Source: Amycolatopsis thermoflava N1165 (GTDB lineage Bacteria > Actinomycetota > Actinomycetes > Mycobacteriales > Pseudonocardiaceae). From it: DNA of 64,000 bases. Made by a program: the position numbers and the translations under genes. The notes below the pieces were generated by a model. The model searched no databases and was not told the origin of the DNA. It was given only the letters and a program-made list of their open reading frames with translations. Position 1 is the first letter of the stretch, and each line of letters starts with the position of its first letter. Shown one piece after another: positions 16,382 to 24,345 of the stretch. The stretch covers positions 5,686,360 through 5,750,359 of the forward strand of contig NZ_KI421511.1 in assembly GCF_000473265.1 (NCBI RefSeq). The letters are read 5' to 3'.

Positions 16382-17256
16382 TACAGCAGGCCGAGCGCCT
16401 CGAGGTCGGCGACCGGAGCCTCGAAGCTGTCGCAGGCGTAGGACGCGAACAGCGCGCGCACCGCCTTCGCGGCCGGCTCGGACAGCGACCTCGCCTCCGC
16501 GGCGAGCGCCTCGCCGTCGGTGGAGGCGAGCGCCTCGCGGACGTCCCCACCGGACAGGCTGCGGGCCACCGCGACGAGCAGGTTCAGGAAACCGTGGTGG
16601 GCGATGCCGTTGTCCGGGTCGTCGTGCCGGACCGCACGGTGCAGGCTGTTGGTGGCCTTGAAGGAGGCGCCGGGCGAGCCGGACAGGACGGCGAGGAAGT
16701 CGGCGACCTCGTCGACGCTGGGGAAGTTCTCACTGGACTGGCCGCCGCAGCGGATCTTGGGCCAGCTGCCGTGCTCGATCACGCGCCGCACGCCGTCCAG
16801 CCAGCCCACCCCCCGCCGCGGCTCGACCACGCGGATCACGTCCTCGGGCACGAACTCGGAGACGCGCTCCAGCCACACCTCGTCGACGTCCGAGGGCGCC
16901 GGCATCTCGACCATGCGCAGCGACAGCAGCTCGCTGCGGGACTCGACGATCGAGATCGCCTTCGGCACGCCGCCGAGACCGGTGTCGATGATCAGCGACA
17001 GCGGCAGCGGCTGCTTCGGCTTGATCTTGATCAGCTCGGTGATCAGCTCGGGCAGGCGGGACGCCTGGCACAGGAACACACCGAGCAGGCCCGCGTGGTC
17101 GCCCTCGCGGCCGGCCAGGTAGTTCCGCAGCGCGTCCGGCATGGTGGCCGTTCCGGGCGGGAAGAGCGCCGAGTCGTCTACGAGCCGCGCGAAGAGGGGC
17201 GGAATTCCGCGGGGGCCGGGGGGCGTGAGTTCCACAGCGCTTGACACATGGGACAC
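16381..17256 (-). CDS. Conserved protein of unknown function, 291 aa
   Basis: No family is recognised with confidence. The protein is soluble, with alternating beta/alpha character (LLGVFLCQASRLPELITELI; LPLSLIIDTGLGGV; VIRVVEPRRGVGWLDGV; WPKIRCGGQ), which could be a TIM-barrel-like fold. Conserved-looking elements are DDSALFPPG near the N-terminus and KIRCGGQSSENFPSVDEVADF near residue 165-190. The start GTG 17256 is supported by TACGCT (17268-17263 on the minus strand) six nt upstream with no ribosome site, the leaderless pattern seen elsewhere here. It forms an operon with the downstream IclR regulator. Confidence 0.6.
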   Translation of the reverse strand: MSHVSSAVELTPPGPRGIPPLFARLVDDSALFPPGTATMPDALRNYLAGREGDHAGLLGVFLCQASRLPELITELIKIKPKQPLPLSLIIDTGLGGVPKAISIVESRSELLSLRMVEMPAPSDVDEVWLERVSEFVPEDVIRVVEPRRGVGWLDGVRRVIEHGSWPKIRCGGQSSENFPSVDEVADFLAVLSGSPGASFKATNSLHRAVRHDDPDNGIAHHGFLNLLVAVARSLSGGDVREALASTDGEALAAEARSLSEPAAKAVRALFASYACDSFEAPVADLEALGLL

Positions 17257-17304
17257 GCTAGTAGCGTACGGGAACCGGACAAACGCGTACGCCCCCCGGA
17301 CAGT

Positions 17305-18345
17305 TCACCGGAGGTTCACCAACGCGAGAACGGGATACCCGGGCAGCCCGGCCACCACGCGACGGCCGCGTTCCGGCGCACCGAGCACCCACAGGCGCTG
17401 CGTGTCGCGCACGTTGACCAGCAGGTCGAGCGGCACCCGCTGGAACCGGACCACGGCCTCACCGTCGGGGAGCAACACGCGGCCCGCCGCCTTGCCGACC
17501 GCGCCCGAGGCGCCCGGCGTGATCGCGGTGTCGAGCGTGGCGTGCAATTCCTGCCAGGGCTGCTCCCGCACGGCCGAGGACAGGGTGGCGACGCGGACCG
17601 GCATGAGCAGCCCGGTCGCGGCGTAGACGACGGCGAGGATCGTCGTGAACGTGCCGGTCGCGGGCAGGTCGAAGACGAGGTTGCCCACGGCCCAGATCCC
17701 GGCGGCGAGCAGCACGAAGAACCCGGCCATCCCCCACGACCGCAGCCGGACCTCGCGCAGGAAGGTGGTCACCACCGGGTCCCGCAGGGCCGCCACCAGC
17801 GGCCGCGGCTGCTCGGCCGATTCCACCGAACCCGGCTCGGGCGCCGTCCGGATCCGTCCGAACCGGCCGTTCATCCCGCCGGGCAGCCCGACCAGCACGC
17901 GGCCGCGCGGGTCGGGGCCGATGAAGTAGAGGCGCCGCAACCCGGCCAGCAGGATCCGCTTCGAGGCGGGCAACCGAACGACCAGCCAGCGCGGCTCGGG
18001 CCCGGGCAGCGCGACGCTGACCTTCGAGCCGGACACCAGCAACTGCCCCGGGCCCGGGGTGAGCAGGACCGCCGGGTAGGCGAGCAGCTTCCGGCACGGC
18101 AGCACCCGGAAGAACAGCAGCCACAACTGGAGGACGGTGACGGCGGCGAGGACCGCCGCGAAGCCGGCCGAAGACGGGCCGGGGTCCAGCGCCGCCACCA
18201 GACCGCCCCCGACCACGGAGACGACCATCGAGTTGATCAGGCGGTTGCGCTGCTTGGAGACGATCTCGAGTTCGAGCGAGTCCGTCGCGGCCGGTTCGCC
18301 GTGGTGCGGCTCGTGGACGAGCACGCGCTCCTGGGTGGGTTCCAC
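17305..18345 (-). CDS. Membrane protein, paralogue of the next gene
   Basis: Unrecognised 346-aa protein with two pairs of transmembrane helices (about residues 38-80 and 205-260) separated by a soluble beta-rich segment (LTPGPGQLLVSGSKVSVALP, RWLVVRLPASKRILLAG, FIGPDPRGRVLVGLPG) and a second soluble C-terminal part ending in PLDLLVNVRDTQRLWVLGAP. It aligns end to end with the 18381-19406 product, so the pair arose by tandem duplication. The start is GTG 18345, with GGAGGT immediately before it. No function can be given; a cell-envelope role is only a guess. Confidence 0.7.
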   Translation of the reverse strand: MEPTQERVLVHEPHHGEPAATDSLELEIVSKQRNRLINSMVVSVVGGGLVAALDPGPSSAGFAAVLAAVTVLQLWLLFFRVLPCRKLLAYPAVLLTPGPGQLLVSGSKVSVALPGPEPRWLVVRLPASKRILLAGLRRLYFIGPDPRGRVLVGLPGGMNGRFGRIRTAPEPGSVESAEQPRPLVAALRDPVVTTFLREVRLRSWGMAGFFVLLAAGIWAVGNLVFDLPATGTFTTILAVVYAATGLLMPVRVATLSSAVREQPWQELHATLDTAITPGASGAVGKAAGRVLLPDGEAVVRFQRVPLDLLVNVRDTQRLWVLGAPERGRRVVAGLPGYPVLALVNLR

Positions 18346-18380
18346 ACCTCCGAGTCGATCAAGCGGCCACCGGCGTTACC

Positions 18381-19406
18381 TCAGTCCAGCCGGACGTGCC
18401 CGAGCACCGGGTGACCTGGCACCCCGGCCACGAGCTTGCGGCCCCGCTCCGGCACGCCCAGCACCCACAGCCGCTGCGTCTCGCGCACGTTGACCAGCAG
18501 GTCGAGCGGCTGTCGCCCGAACCGAACCCGCGCGACCCGCCCGCCGGGCAGGGTCACCCGCCCCATCGCGTTCCCGGTGCCCGAGGCGTGTGGTTCGACC
18601 GGCGTGTCCAGGGTGACGCCGAGTTCGGTCCACGGCTGGGTGCCCACCGCCCGGGCGATGCTCCGGACCTGCAGTGGCCGGGCGACACCGAGCAAGGCGT
18701 AAGCCACGCAGAACACGGCCGTCACGCCGTTCGGGCGCGGGAAGCCGAACGCCTCCGCGCCCGCTTCGGCGAGCACCCACACGAACGCTCCGGCGACCAG
18801 GAAGGCCGTGGACACGAGCGCCGCCCGTAGCCGGAGTTCACGGACGAACGCGATCACCACCGCGTCCGGTGCGACCTCGCCGGGCTCCCGGGATCCGGGC
18901 GCGGGTGCGGTCCGCACGCGGCCGAACTGCCCGATGATGCTGCCCGGCACCCGCAACACGAGCCGGCCGCGCGCGTCCGGCCCGAACATGAACACGCGGC
19001 GCTCGCGCGCCAGCAGGAGCCGCTTCGAGCGGGGCATCCGCACGACGACCCAGCGCGGCTGTGGCCCGGGCAACGCGATGCTCACCGTCCGGTCCGACAT
19101 CAGCAGCTGCCCCGGCCCCGGCGTGAGGACGGCGGCAGGCATCCGGAGCAGCCGGCCCAGCGGCCGGATCCGGCAGGCCAGCGTCCACACCGACAACGCC
19201 GCCAGCACGGTGAACACCGCGGTCACCGTCCAGACCGCGGGACCGGTGAGCCGGAACAGGACCGCCAGTGCGACCGGGAGGGCGTAAAGCACGCTCGACG
19301 TGATCAGGCGACCACGCGTCTTCTCGACGATCTCGACCTCGAGCGGATCGGTCGCCGCCGGTTCGCCGAGGTGCGGCTCGTAGACACGCTGCCGGGTGAA
19401 TTCCAC
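18381..19406 (-). CDS. Membrane protein, tandem paralogue of the preceding gene
   Basis: 341-aa protein with the same plan as its neighbour: four hydrophobic helices in two pairs, LTPGPGQLLMSDRTVSIALP, FMFGPDARGRLVLRVPG and PLDLLVNVRETQRLWVLGVP. GTG 19406 (VEFTRQRVYEPH) is chosen because it aligns with the paralogue's start; the frame is open to GTG 19466, which would add 20 residues not found in the paralogue. A GGAGGAAGG run sits in that extra stretch, so the start is not settled. Its promoter region contains the IdeR-type iron box shared with the divergent DUF2470 gene, so iron control is possible for both. Confidence 0.68.
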   Translation of the reverse strand: MEFTRQRVYEPHLGEPAATDPLEVEIVEKTRGRLITSSVLYALPVALAVLFRLTGPAVWTVTAVFTVLAALSVWTLACRIRPLGRLLRMPAAVLTPGPGQLLMSDRTVSIALPGPQPRWVVVRMPRSKRLLLARERRVFMFGPDARGRLVLRVPGSIIGQFGRVRTAPAPGSREPGEVAPDAVVIAFVRELRLRAALVSTAFLVAGAFVWVLAEAGAEAFGFPRPNGVTAVFCVAYALLGVARPLQVRSIARAVGTQPWTELGVTLDTPVEPHASGTGNAMGRVTLPGGRVARVRFGRQPLDLLVNVRETQRLWVLGVPERGRKLVAGVPGHPVLGHVRLD

Positions 19407-19466
19407 GGTCCGCCAGTCGGAATGGCAACGGGGAACGTTACTGATCCACTTCCCTTCCTCCGTCAC

Positions 19467-19485
19467 TCAGGTTAGGCTCACCTAA
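19467..19485. promoter_or_regulatory. IdeR/DtxR-type iron box (17/19)
   Basis: TCAGGTTAGGCTCACCTAA differs from the mycobacterial IdeR consensus TTAGGTTAGGCTAACCTAA at two positions only. It lies immediately upstream of the ribosome site (AGGAGG, 19488-19493) of the DUF2470 gene, so it must overlap the transcription start, and it also covers the promoter side of the minus-strand membrane gene. Repression by Fe2+-IdeR is the expected outcome. Confidence 0.8.
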
Positions 19486-19499
19486 GTAGGAGGTGGCCA

Positions 19500-20291
19500 G
19501 TGACCGAGATCCGACGTCCGCCCGCACCCAGCCCCGCCGAGCGCGCGAAGACCATCGCCGTGCGGAACGGCCCCGGCGCGCTCCTGCCGACCGCGGGCGA
19601 CCCGACCGGCAACGACCGCGTGGTGCCCGAACTGCACCACGTCCACCCGAGCGGCAGCGTCAGCGTCCTGCTGCCCGACGACCACCCGCTGCTGACCCGC
19701 ACCCGCGAGGCGGACCGCGGCGAGCTGGCCGTCGTGTTCGAACTCGCCGACCACGCGCCCGTCGACCTGCGGGAACCCATCCGCGGGCTGCTCTGGATCA
19801 CCGGCTGGCTGCGGCACCTCAGCCCGGAGTCGGCCCGCGCCAGGGCGCTGTCGATCGCCGAGACGCGGCCCGATCCGCGCCTGCTGGACCTCGGTCACGG
19901 CCTGAGTCTGCTGCGCCTCACGCCGGCCTCGCTCGTCCTCGCCGACGCCGAGGGCACCCACTCGCTGCGGCCGCACGTGTTCAACGCCGCCGCGCCGGAC
20001 CCGTTCACCGGCTACGAATCCGGCTGGCTGCGGCACCTCGAGACCGACCACGCCGACGTCGTCGGCCAGCTCGCCCGGCACATCCCCGAGGAGCTGCGCG
20101 GCGGCCGGATCCGCCCGCTCGGCCTGGACCAGTTCGGGCTGCGGCTGCGCGTCGAGTCCGGCGACGGCGACCACGACGTGCGCCTGGCCTTCGCCAAGCC
20201 GGTGCACAGCCCGGCCCAGCTGAGCACCGAGCTGCGACGCCTGGTGGGCTGCCCGTTCCTGGCGAAGAACCAGCTGCGCGTGCAGCCCTAG
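19500..20291 (+). CDS. DUF2470-domain protein, HugZ-like (possible heme-iron utilisation)
   Basis: Protein of 263 aa. The C-terminal part (about residues 175-255) is a DUF2470 domain: ETDHADVVGQLARHIPEEL, IRPLGLDQFGLRLRV and LAFAKPVHSPAQLSTEL. The N-terminal part (VSVLLPDDHPLLTRTREADR; LAVVFELADHAPVDLREPI) resembles the split-barrel flavin/heme domain of HugZ-type proteins. HugZ relatives degrade heme to release iron, and DUF2470 supplies heme contacts. GTG 19500 has AGGAGG six nt upstream. The iron box directly in front supports an iron-starvation role. Heme oxygenase activity is an inference. Confidence 0.75.
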   Translation: MTEIRRPPAPSPAERAKTIAVRNGPGALLPTAGDPTGNDRVVPELHHVHPSGSVSVLLPDDHPLLTRTREADRGELAVVFELADHAPVDLREPIRGLLWITGWLRHLSPESARARALSIAETRPDPRLLDLGHGLSLLRLTPASLVLADAEGTHSLRPHVFNAAAPDPFTGYESGWLRHLETDHADVVGQLARHIPEELRGGRIRPLGLDQFGLRLRVESGDGDHDVRLAFAKPVHSPAQLSTELRRLVGCPFLAKNQLRVQP

Positions 20292-20746
20292 CCGAGCTCC
20301 GGCGGGAAACCGCCGGTGGCGATCGGTCCCCACCGCTCGATCGTCACGCGGATCAGGCTCTTGTTCTGCCTGACCATCGCCTCGCGGTACTCGTCCCAGT
20401 CCGGGTGCTCGCCCGAGATCGACCGGAAGTACTCGACCAGCGGCTCGACCGCGTCGGGCACGTCCAGCACCTCGGCCTGGCCGTCGAACTGCACCCACGG
20501 CCCGTTCCACTCGTCCGAGATCACGCACGCCGAAACCGCCGGGTTGCGGCGGGCGTTGCGCGTCTTCGCGCGCTGCGGGTAGGTCGCCACGACGAACCGG
20601 CCCTCGGGGTCGATGCCCGCGGTGACCGGCGACAGCTGTGGGGTGCCGTCGGCACGGGTGGTCATCAGGATCGCGCGGTGCCGGGGGCGGAGGAACTCCA
20701 GCAGTTCGGCACGGTCGACGCGGTCAGCGGTCGCAATCTTGGCCAT
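20288..20746 (-). CDS. PPOX-class (F420- or FMN-dependent) split-barrel protein
   Basis: 152-aa split beta-barrel flavin-binding protein. Diagnostic parts are HRAILMTTRADGTPQLSPVT at the N-terminus, RFVVATYPQRAKTRNARRNP and ACVISDEWNGPWVQFDGQAE, as in Rv1155-like F420-binding reductases. It would reduce an unidentified substrate with F420H2 or FMN in the cytosol. The start is ATG 20746. It converges on the DUF2470 gene with a CTAG stop overlap and is divergent from the CPBP protease, with overlapping promoter elements in the 24-bp gap. Confidence 0.85.
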   Translation of the reverse strand: MAKIATADRVDRAELLEFLRPRHRAILMTTRADGTPQLSPVTAGIDPEGRFVVATYPQRAKTRNARRNPAVSACVISDEWNGPWVQFDGQAEVLDVPDAVEPLVEYFRSISGEHPDWDEYREAMVRQNKSLIRVTIERWGPIATGGFPPELG

Positions 20747-20770
20747 GTCTGCAGACGGTAGCGTGCGGAC

Positions 20771-21571
20771 GTGCTCAGCTCCTGGCTCCGCCCCGAACGT
20801 CCCGCGATGCCCGAACCGGTGGACGCCGGGACCGCGCGGCGGCTGAAGATCGAGCTGGTCGTCGTCTTCTCGATCACGCTCGGCCTGTCCGGCGCGCGCA
20901 GCCTGCTGTCGCTGATCGACTCGCTCCTGCAGCCCGAACCGCTGTCCGACCAGAGCGTCGCGCTCAACGTCCCGCAGCGCGCGGCCGACCTGCTGGACCT
21001 GCTCGCCCAGCTGCTGTCCGCGGTGCAGCTCGTCGGCTGGGGCGCCCTCGGCGCGTACCTGCTGTGGCGCGGCGGGATGAAGCTGGCCGAGGTGGGCCTG
21101 GACCGCACCCGGCCCGGCCGGGACGTTCTGTGGGGCGCCGGGCTGGCCGCGTTGATCGGCATCCCGGGGCTGGTGCTGTACTTCGTCGGCTGGAAGCTCG
21201 GCTTCAACCTCGCCGTCGTCCCGTCCCGGCTGGACGACACGTGGTGGCGCCCGATCGCGCTGACGCTGTCCGCGTTCGGCAACGCCTTCGCCGAGGAAGT
21301 GCTGGTGGTCGGCTACTTGCTGACCCGGCTGCGGCAGCTGGCCTGGCGCGAGAACACCGCGTTGTTCGCCGCCGCCGTGCTGCGCGGGTCCTACCACCTC
21401 TACCAGGGCTTCGGCGGGTTCGTCGGCAACCTGGTGATGGGCCTGGTGTTCGGCCGGGTGTGGCAGCGGACCAACCGGCTGGTGCCGCTGATCGTCGCGC
21501 ACACCCTGCTCGACGTGGTCTCGTTCGTCGGGTACTCGCTGCTCCGCGGACACGTCAGCTGGCTGCCCTGA
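20771..21571 (+). CDS. CPBP-family intramembrane metalloprotease
   Basis: 266-aa membrane protein with about seven hydrophobic helices. The CPBP/CAAX-protease motifs are present: [15 protein letters not shown] (catalytic EE pair), the histidine of [10 protein letters not shown] and the histidine of [10 protein letters not shown]. The family cleaves proteins within or near the membrane and includes bacteriocin-immunity and CAAX proteases; the substrate here is unknown. GTG 20771 follows TAGCGT (20759-20764) at 6 nt without a Shine-Dalgarno, so translation is probably leaderless. Confidence 0.87.
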   Translation: MLSSWLRPERPAMPEPVDAGTARRLKIELVVVFSITLGLSGARSLLSLIDSLLQPEPLSDQSVALNVPQRAADLLDLLAQLLSAVQLVGWGALGAYLLWRGGMKLAEVGLDRTRPGRDVLWGAGLAALIGIPGLVLYFVGWKLGFNLAVVPSRLDDTWWRPIALTLSAFGNAFAEEVLVVGYLLTRLRQLAWRENTALFAAAVLRGSYHLYQGFGGFVGNLVMGLVFGRVWQRTNRLVPLIVAHTLLDVVSFVGYSLLRGHVSWLP

Positions 21572-21587
21572 GCACTACGCTCAGCGC

Positions 21588-22796
21588 GTGACCACCAAAA
21601 CCCCCAGGGTGGACAGCGAGGTCGGGCCGCTGCGCGCCGTCCTGCTCCACCGGCCGGGCAACGAGCTCACGAGGCTCACCCCGCGCAACAACGACAAGCT
21701 GCTGTTCGACTCGATCCCGTGGGTCGGCCGCGCCCAGGAGGAGCACGACGCGTTCGCCGAGGTGCTCCGCGGCCGCGGCGTCGAGGTGCTCCTGCTGGCC
21801 GAGGTGCTGCGCGAGGCGCTGACCGACCCTCGGGCGCACGCGGCCGGGGTGCACGCCGCGGTCGACGACCGGCGCCTCGGCGAGGACCTGGGGGACGCGC
21901 TGCGCTCGCACCTGTCCGGTGTGGACGCAGCGACGCTGGCCGAGGTGCTGATGGCCGGCCTGACGTTCGAGGAGCTGCCCGCCGCCGAGGGCGCGTCGCT
22001 GGTCCGCAAGATCCACCACCCGCACGACTTCGCGGTCGACCCGCTGCCGAACCTGCTGTTCACCCGCGATTCGTCGGTGTGGATCGGCGACCGGGTGGCG
22101 ATCTCGTCGCTGGCCATGCCCGCCCGCCGCCGCGAGACCGCGCTGCTCGACCTCATCTACGCCTACCACCCGCGGTTCTCCCACGCCTCGCGCGCGTACG
22201 GCGCCCATTCGGCGCCCGTCGAGGGTGGCGACGTGCTGCTGCTCGCGCCCGGCGTGCTGGCCGTCGGCATCGGGGAACGCACCACGGCCGCCGGCGCGGA
22301 GTCGCTGGCGCGCTCGCTGTTCGCCGACGACATCGCCCACACCGTGCTCGCGGTGCCGATCGCGCAGGCCAGGGCCACCATGCACCTGGACACCGTCTGC
22401 ACGATGGTCGCGCCGGACGCCGTGGTGATGTACCCGCTGGCGCGCGACGAGCTGGTGGCCTTCACGCTGCGCCCGGACGGCGACGGCTCGCTGCGCGTGG
22501 ACGGCCCGGAGCCGTTCCTGCACGCGGCGGCGGAGGCGATGGGCATCGAGAAGCTGCGGGTGATCGACACCGGTCTCGACCCGGTGACCGCGGAACGCGA
22601 GCAGTGGGACGACGGCAACAACACGCTGGCGCTCGCGCCCGGCGTGGTGGTCGGCTACGAGCGCAACGTGGAGACCAACGCGCGGCTGGCGGACGCCGGC
22701 ATCGAGGTGCTCGCCATCGCCGGTTCCGAGCTGGGATCGGGCCGGGGCGGGCCACGCTGCATGTCCTGCCCCATTGTTCGTGACCCGATCGGGTAA
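21588..22796 (+). CDS. arcA: Arginine deiminase
   Basis: 402-aa guanidino-group hydrolase converting L-arginine to citrulline and ammonia in the cytosol. The N-terminal signature [30 protein letters not shown] (substrate Asp), EGGDVLLL, the histidine-containing [11 protein letters not shown] and the nucleophile Cys391 in GPRCMSCPI are all present, and length matches ADI (about 400-410 aa). No arcB or arcC neighbour occurs, so it is not part of a complete ADI operon here. GTG 21588 lies 6 nt after TACGCT (21576-21581), the leaderless pattern. The gene ends at the first iron box of the ferritin promoter. Confidence 0.95.
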   Translation: MTTKTPRVDSEVGPLRAVLLHRPGNELTRLTPRNNDKLLFDSIPWVGRAQEEHDAFAEVLRGRGVEVLLLAEVLREALTDPRAHAAGVHAAVDDRRLGEDLGDALRSHLSGVDAATLAEVLMAGLTFEELPAAEGASLVRKIHHPHDFAVDPLPNLLFTRDSSVWIGDRVAISSLAMPARRRETALLDLIYAYHPRFSHASRAYGAHSAPVEGGDVLLLAPGVLAVGIGERTTAAGAESLARSLFADDIAHTVLAVPIAQARATMHLDTVCTMVAPDAVVMYPLARDELVAFTLRPDGDGSLRVDGPEPFLHAAAEAMGIEKLRVIDTGLDPVTAEREQWDDGNNTLALAPGVVVGYERNVETNARLADAGIEVLAIAGSELGSGRGGPRCMSCPIVRDPIG

Positions 22797-22815
22797 TTAG
22801 GAAAGGCTAAGCTGA
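22797..22815 (+). promoter_or_regulatory. IdeR-type iron box 1 upstream of ferritin (15/19)
   Basis: TTAGGAAAGGCTAAGCTGA matches the IdeR consensus at 15 of 19 positions. It starts on the base after the arginine deiminase stop and lies about 100 bp before the ferritin promoter, the position from which IdeR activates (rather than represses) mycobacterial bfrB. Confidence 0.6.
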
Positions 22816-22846
22816 ATAAGTACGCCCTAAATAAGCACTTCCTAAT

Positions 22847-22865
22847 CTCGGTAAGCCTACCCAAA
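22847..22865 (+). promoter_or_regulatory. IdeR-type iron box 2 upstream of ferritin (14/19)
   Basis: CTCGGTAAGCCTACCCAAA matches the complement-orientation IdeR consensus (TTAGGTTAGCCTAACCTAA) at 14 of 19 positions, including the central AGCCTA core. It lies exactly 50 bp downstream of box 1 (same helical face) and about 50 bp before the ferritin -10. Weaker than box 1, but its spacing and context support it. Confidence 0.5.
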
Positions 22866-22914
22866 CGAAATCGGAATCACCAGGCCCACGGGGTTAACGA
22901 TCAGCAAAATGGCC

Positions 22915-22926
22915 TATTCTTGAGTC
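22915..22926 (+). promoter_or_regulatory. Leaderless ferritin promoter -10
   Basis: TATTCT (22915-22920) is followed after 6 nt by the ferritin ATG at 22927, with no Shine-Dalgarno sequence in between. Transcription would begin at or next to the A of the start codon. No good -35 is seen, which fits an activator-dependent promoter. Confidence 0.5.
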
Positions 22927-23475
22927 ATGGCGATGCTGAAGAAAGAACCGCGCTCCAAGTTCTACGAGCTCCTGCAGCAGCAGGTGCAGAACGAGTTCCA
23001 CGCTTCCCAGCAGTACGTGGCGCTGGCGGTCTGGTTCGACAACGCGGACCTGCCCCAGCTGGCCAAGCACTTCTACCGCCAGGCGGTGGAGGAGCGGAAC
23101 CACGCGCTGGCGATCGTGCAGTACCTGATCGACACCGACCACCACGTGGACATCCCGCCGACCGGCGAGGTCCGCAACGACTTCGCGGAGCCGCTCGAGC
23201 TGGTCGAGCTCGCGCTGGAGCAGGAGAAGGAGGTCACGGCCGACTTCCGCACCCTGATGAAGGCCGCCCGCGCCGAGGACGACTACCAGGGCGAGCAGTT
23301 CCTCCAGTGGTTCCTCAAGGAGCAGGTCGAGGAGGTGTCGAAGATGTCCACACTGGTCAACGTGGTCAAGCGCGCCAACGGCAACATGTTCGAGGTGGAG
23401 AACTGGCTGGCCCGCGAGTCCGTCGGCGACGACGGCAACGCGGACATGCCGCCGGTCGCCGGTGGCGCCCTGTAG
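22927..23475 (+). CDS. Ferritin (BfrB-like iron storage protein)
   Basis: 182-aa four-helix-bundle ferritin. Ferroxidase ligands are visible in NEFHASQQYVALAVWF (Glu of helix A), AVEERNHALAIVQYL (the E-E-x-x-H of helix B), LELALEQEK-type helix C and QFLQWFLKEQVEE of helix D. The C-terminal extension (about residues 160-182) resembles mycobacterial BfrB rather than heme-binding BfrA: the methionine that binds heme in bacterioferritins is not evident. It oxidises Fe2+ and stores it as mineral in a 24-mer. Two iron boxes upstream suggest IdeR-dependent induction by iron. A strong terminator follows at 23501. Confidence 0.92.
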   Translation: MAMLKKEPRSKFYELLQQQVQNEFHASQQYVALAVWFDNADLPQLAKHFYRQAVEERNHALAIVQYLIDTDHHVDIPPTGEVRNDFAEPLELVELALEQEKEVTADFRTLMKAARAEDDYQGEQFLQWFLKEQVEEVSKMSTLVNVVKRANGNMFEVENWLARESVGDDGNADMPPVAGGAL

Positions 23476-23500
23476 GACCGCCATACCGCGGAGCGCACGA

Positions 23501-23528
23501 GAGCCCGGGCCGCGGCCCGGGCTCTTTT
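23501..23528 (+). terminator. Rho-independent terminator after ferritin
   Basis: Perfect 11-bp stem GAGCCCGGGCC/GGCCCGGGCTC with a GC loop, followed by TTTT. It lies 26 bp after the ferritin stop and before the convergent membrane-protein gene, which it could also serve from the other side. Confidence 0.88.
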
Positions 23529-23532
23529 CGAG

Positions 23533-24345
23533 TCAGCAGCCCGGCGGGGCGACCAGTTCCCACCGCACGACGGTTTCCGCGGAATCGACGTAGAACGTGT
23601 AGTTGGCGCCCGATCCGGCGGCAGCGCTGTAATTCCCCCCGCCGGCCGTCAAATCAGGATAGGCAGTCCTCAGTTCGGCCACCGTGGAACCGGCGCCGAC
23701 TTTTTCCGGCGTGCGCGCGCCGGTCGCGGTGAAGACCACCACTCCCCCGGTCGGCGAAATCGTCACCGACGCGACGTTCGCCGTGCCTTCGGTGAGCCGG
23801 TAGGTGGTGCATTCGGCGGGCGCGGTGCCCGCGTCGGCGAGCAGCCCGGTCGCCTTGGCCTCGTCGAAGCTCATCCCCAGCCGCAGCGGCCCGTAGCCGG
23901 TGGGGCCGAGGACCACGGCCGCGGGCTCCGGGCGCACGGTCGTGCGGCTGCTGCTCGACGGCGAACGCGTGGACGTGCCGGCAGGCGGGGGCGCGGGCAG
24001 GACCGTGGTGGTCGACGACGGCGCCGACGACTGGGTGGGCAGTTCGGGGAACGACGGTGGCACCACGACCGGCCCGGGCGCCTCGGAGGTCGTCGTCGGG
24101 GCGGCCGTCGTGGGCTGGGCGGCCTGGTGGACGCCGGGGTCCTGACGCGTGGCGACGAGACCGGCGGTGATGAGCAGGGCTGCGGTGAGGACACCCCCGG
24201 AGGCGGCGACGGCGGTGCGGCGGCGACGCCGACGGCGGGCGCCGCGGACGATGGCGCTCTCGGCGCCCGGCGCGGGCCTGATCGCCAGCCGGTCGTCGTC
24301 GAACAACCGCCGCAGCTCGTCGCCGAGCTCGTCGTCGGGGTTCAC
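23533..24345 (-). CDS. Single-pass membrane protein with Thr/Ser/Pro-rich stalk, partner of a SigE-type sigma factor
   Basis: 270-aa protein. A short cytosolic N-terminus (DELGDELRRLFDDDRLAIRP, then an arginine cluster ARRRRRRRTAV) precedes one transmembrane helix at about residues 47-67, a Thr/Ser/Pro-rich linker (about 75-135) and an extracytoplasmic beta-rich domain (VVLGPTGYGPLRLGMSFDEA and on to the C-terminus) with three cysteines. GTG 24345 overlaps the sigma-factor stop as GTGA, so the pair is co-translated. The position is that of an anti-sigma factor, but no zinc-binding anti-sigma motif is present; the role as regulator is an inference. Confidence 0.72.
   Translation of the reverse strand: MNPDDELGDELRRLFDDDRLAIRPAPGAESAIVRGARRRRRRRTAVAASGGVLTAALLITAGLVATRQDPGVHQAAQPTTAAPTTTSEAPGPVVVPPSFPELPTQSSAPSSTTTVLPAPPPAGTSTRSPSSSSRTTVRPEPAAVVLGPTGYGPLRLGMSFDEAKATGLLADAGTAPAECTTYRLTEGTANVASVTISPTGGVVVFTATGARTPEKVGAGSTVAELRTAYPDLTAGGGNYSAAAGSGANYTFYVDSAETVVRWELVAPPGC

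Noticed and set aside
18381-19466. Start at GTG 19466 for the second paralogous membrane protein
   Set aside because: The 20 extra residues have no counterpart in the paralogue and would overlap the iron-box promoter; 19406 is preferred though not proven.
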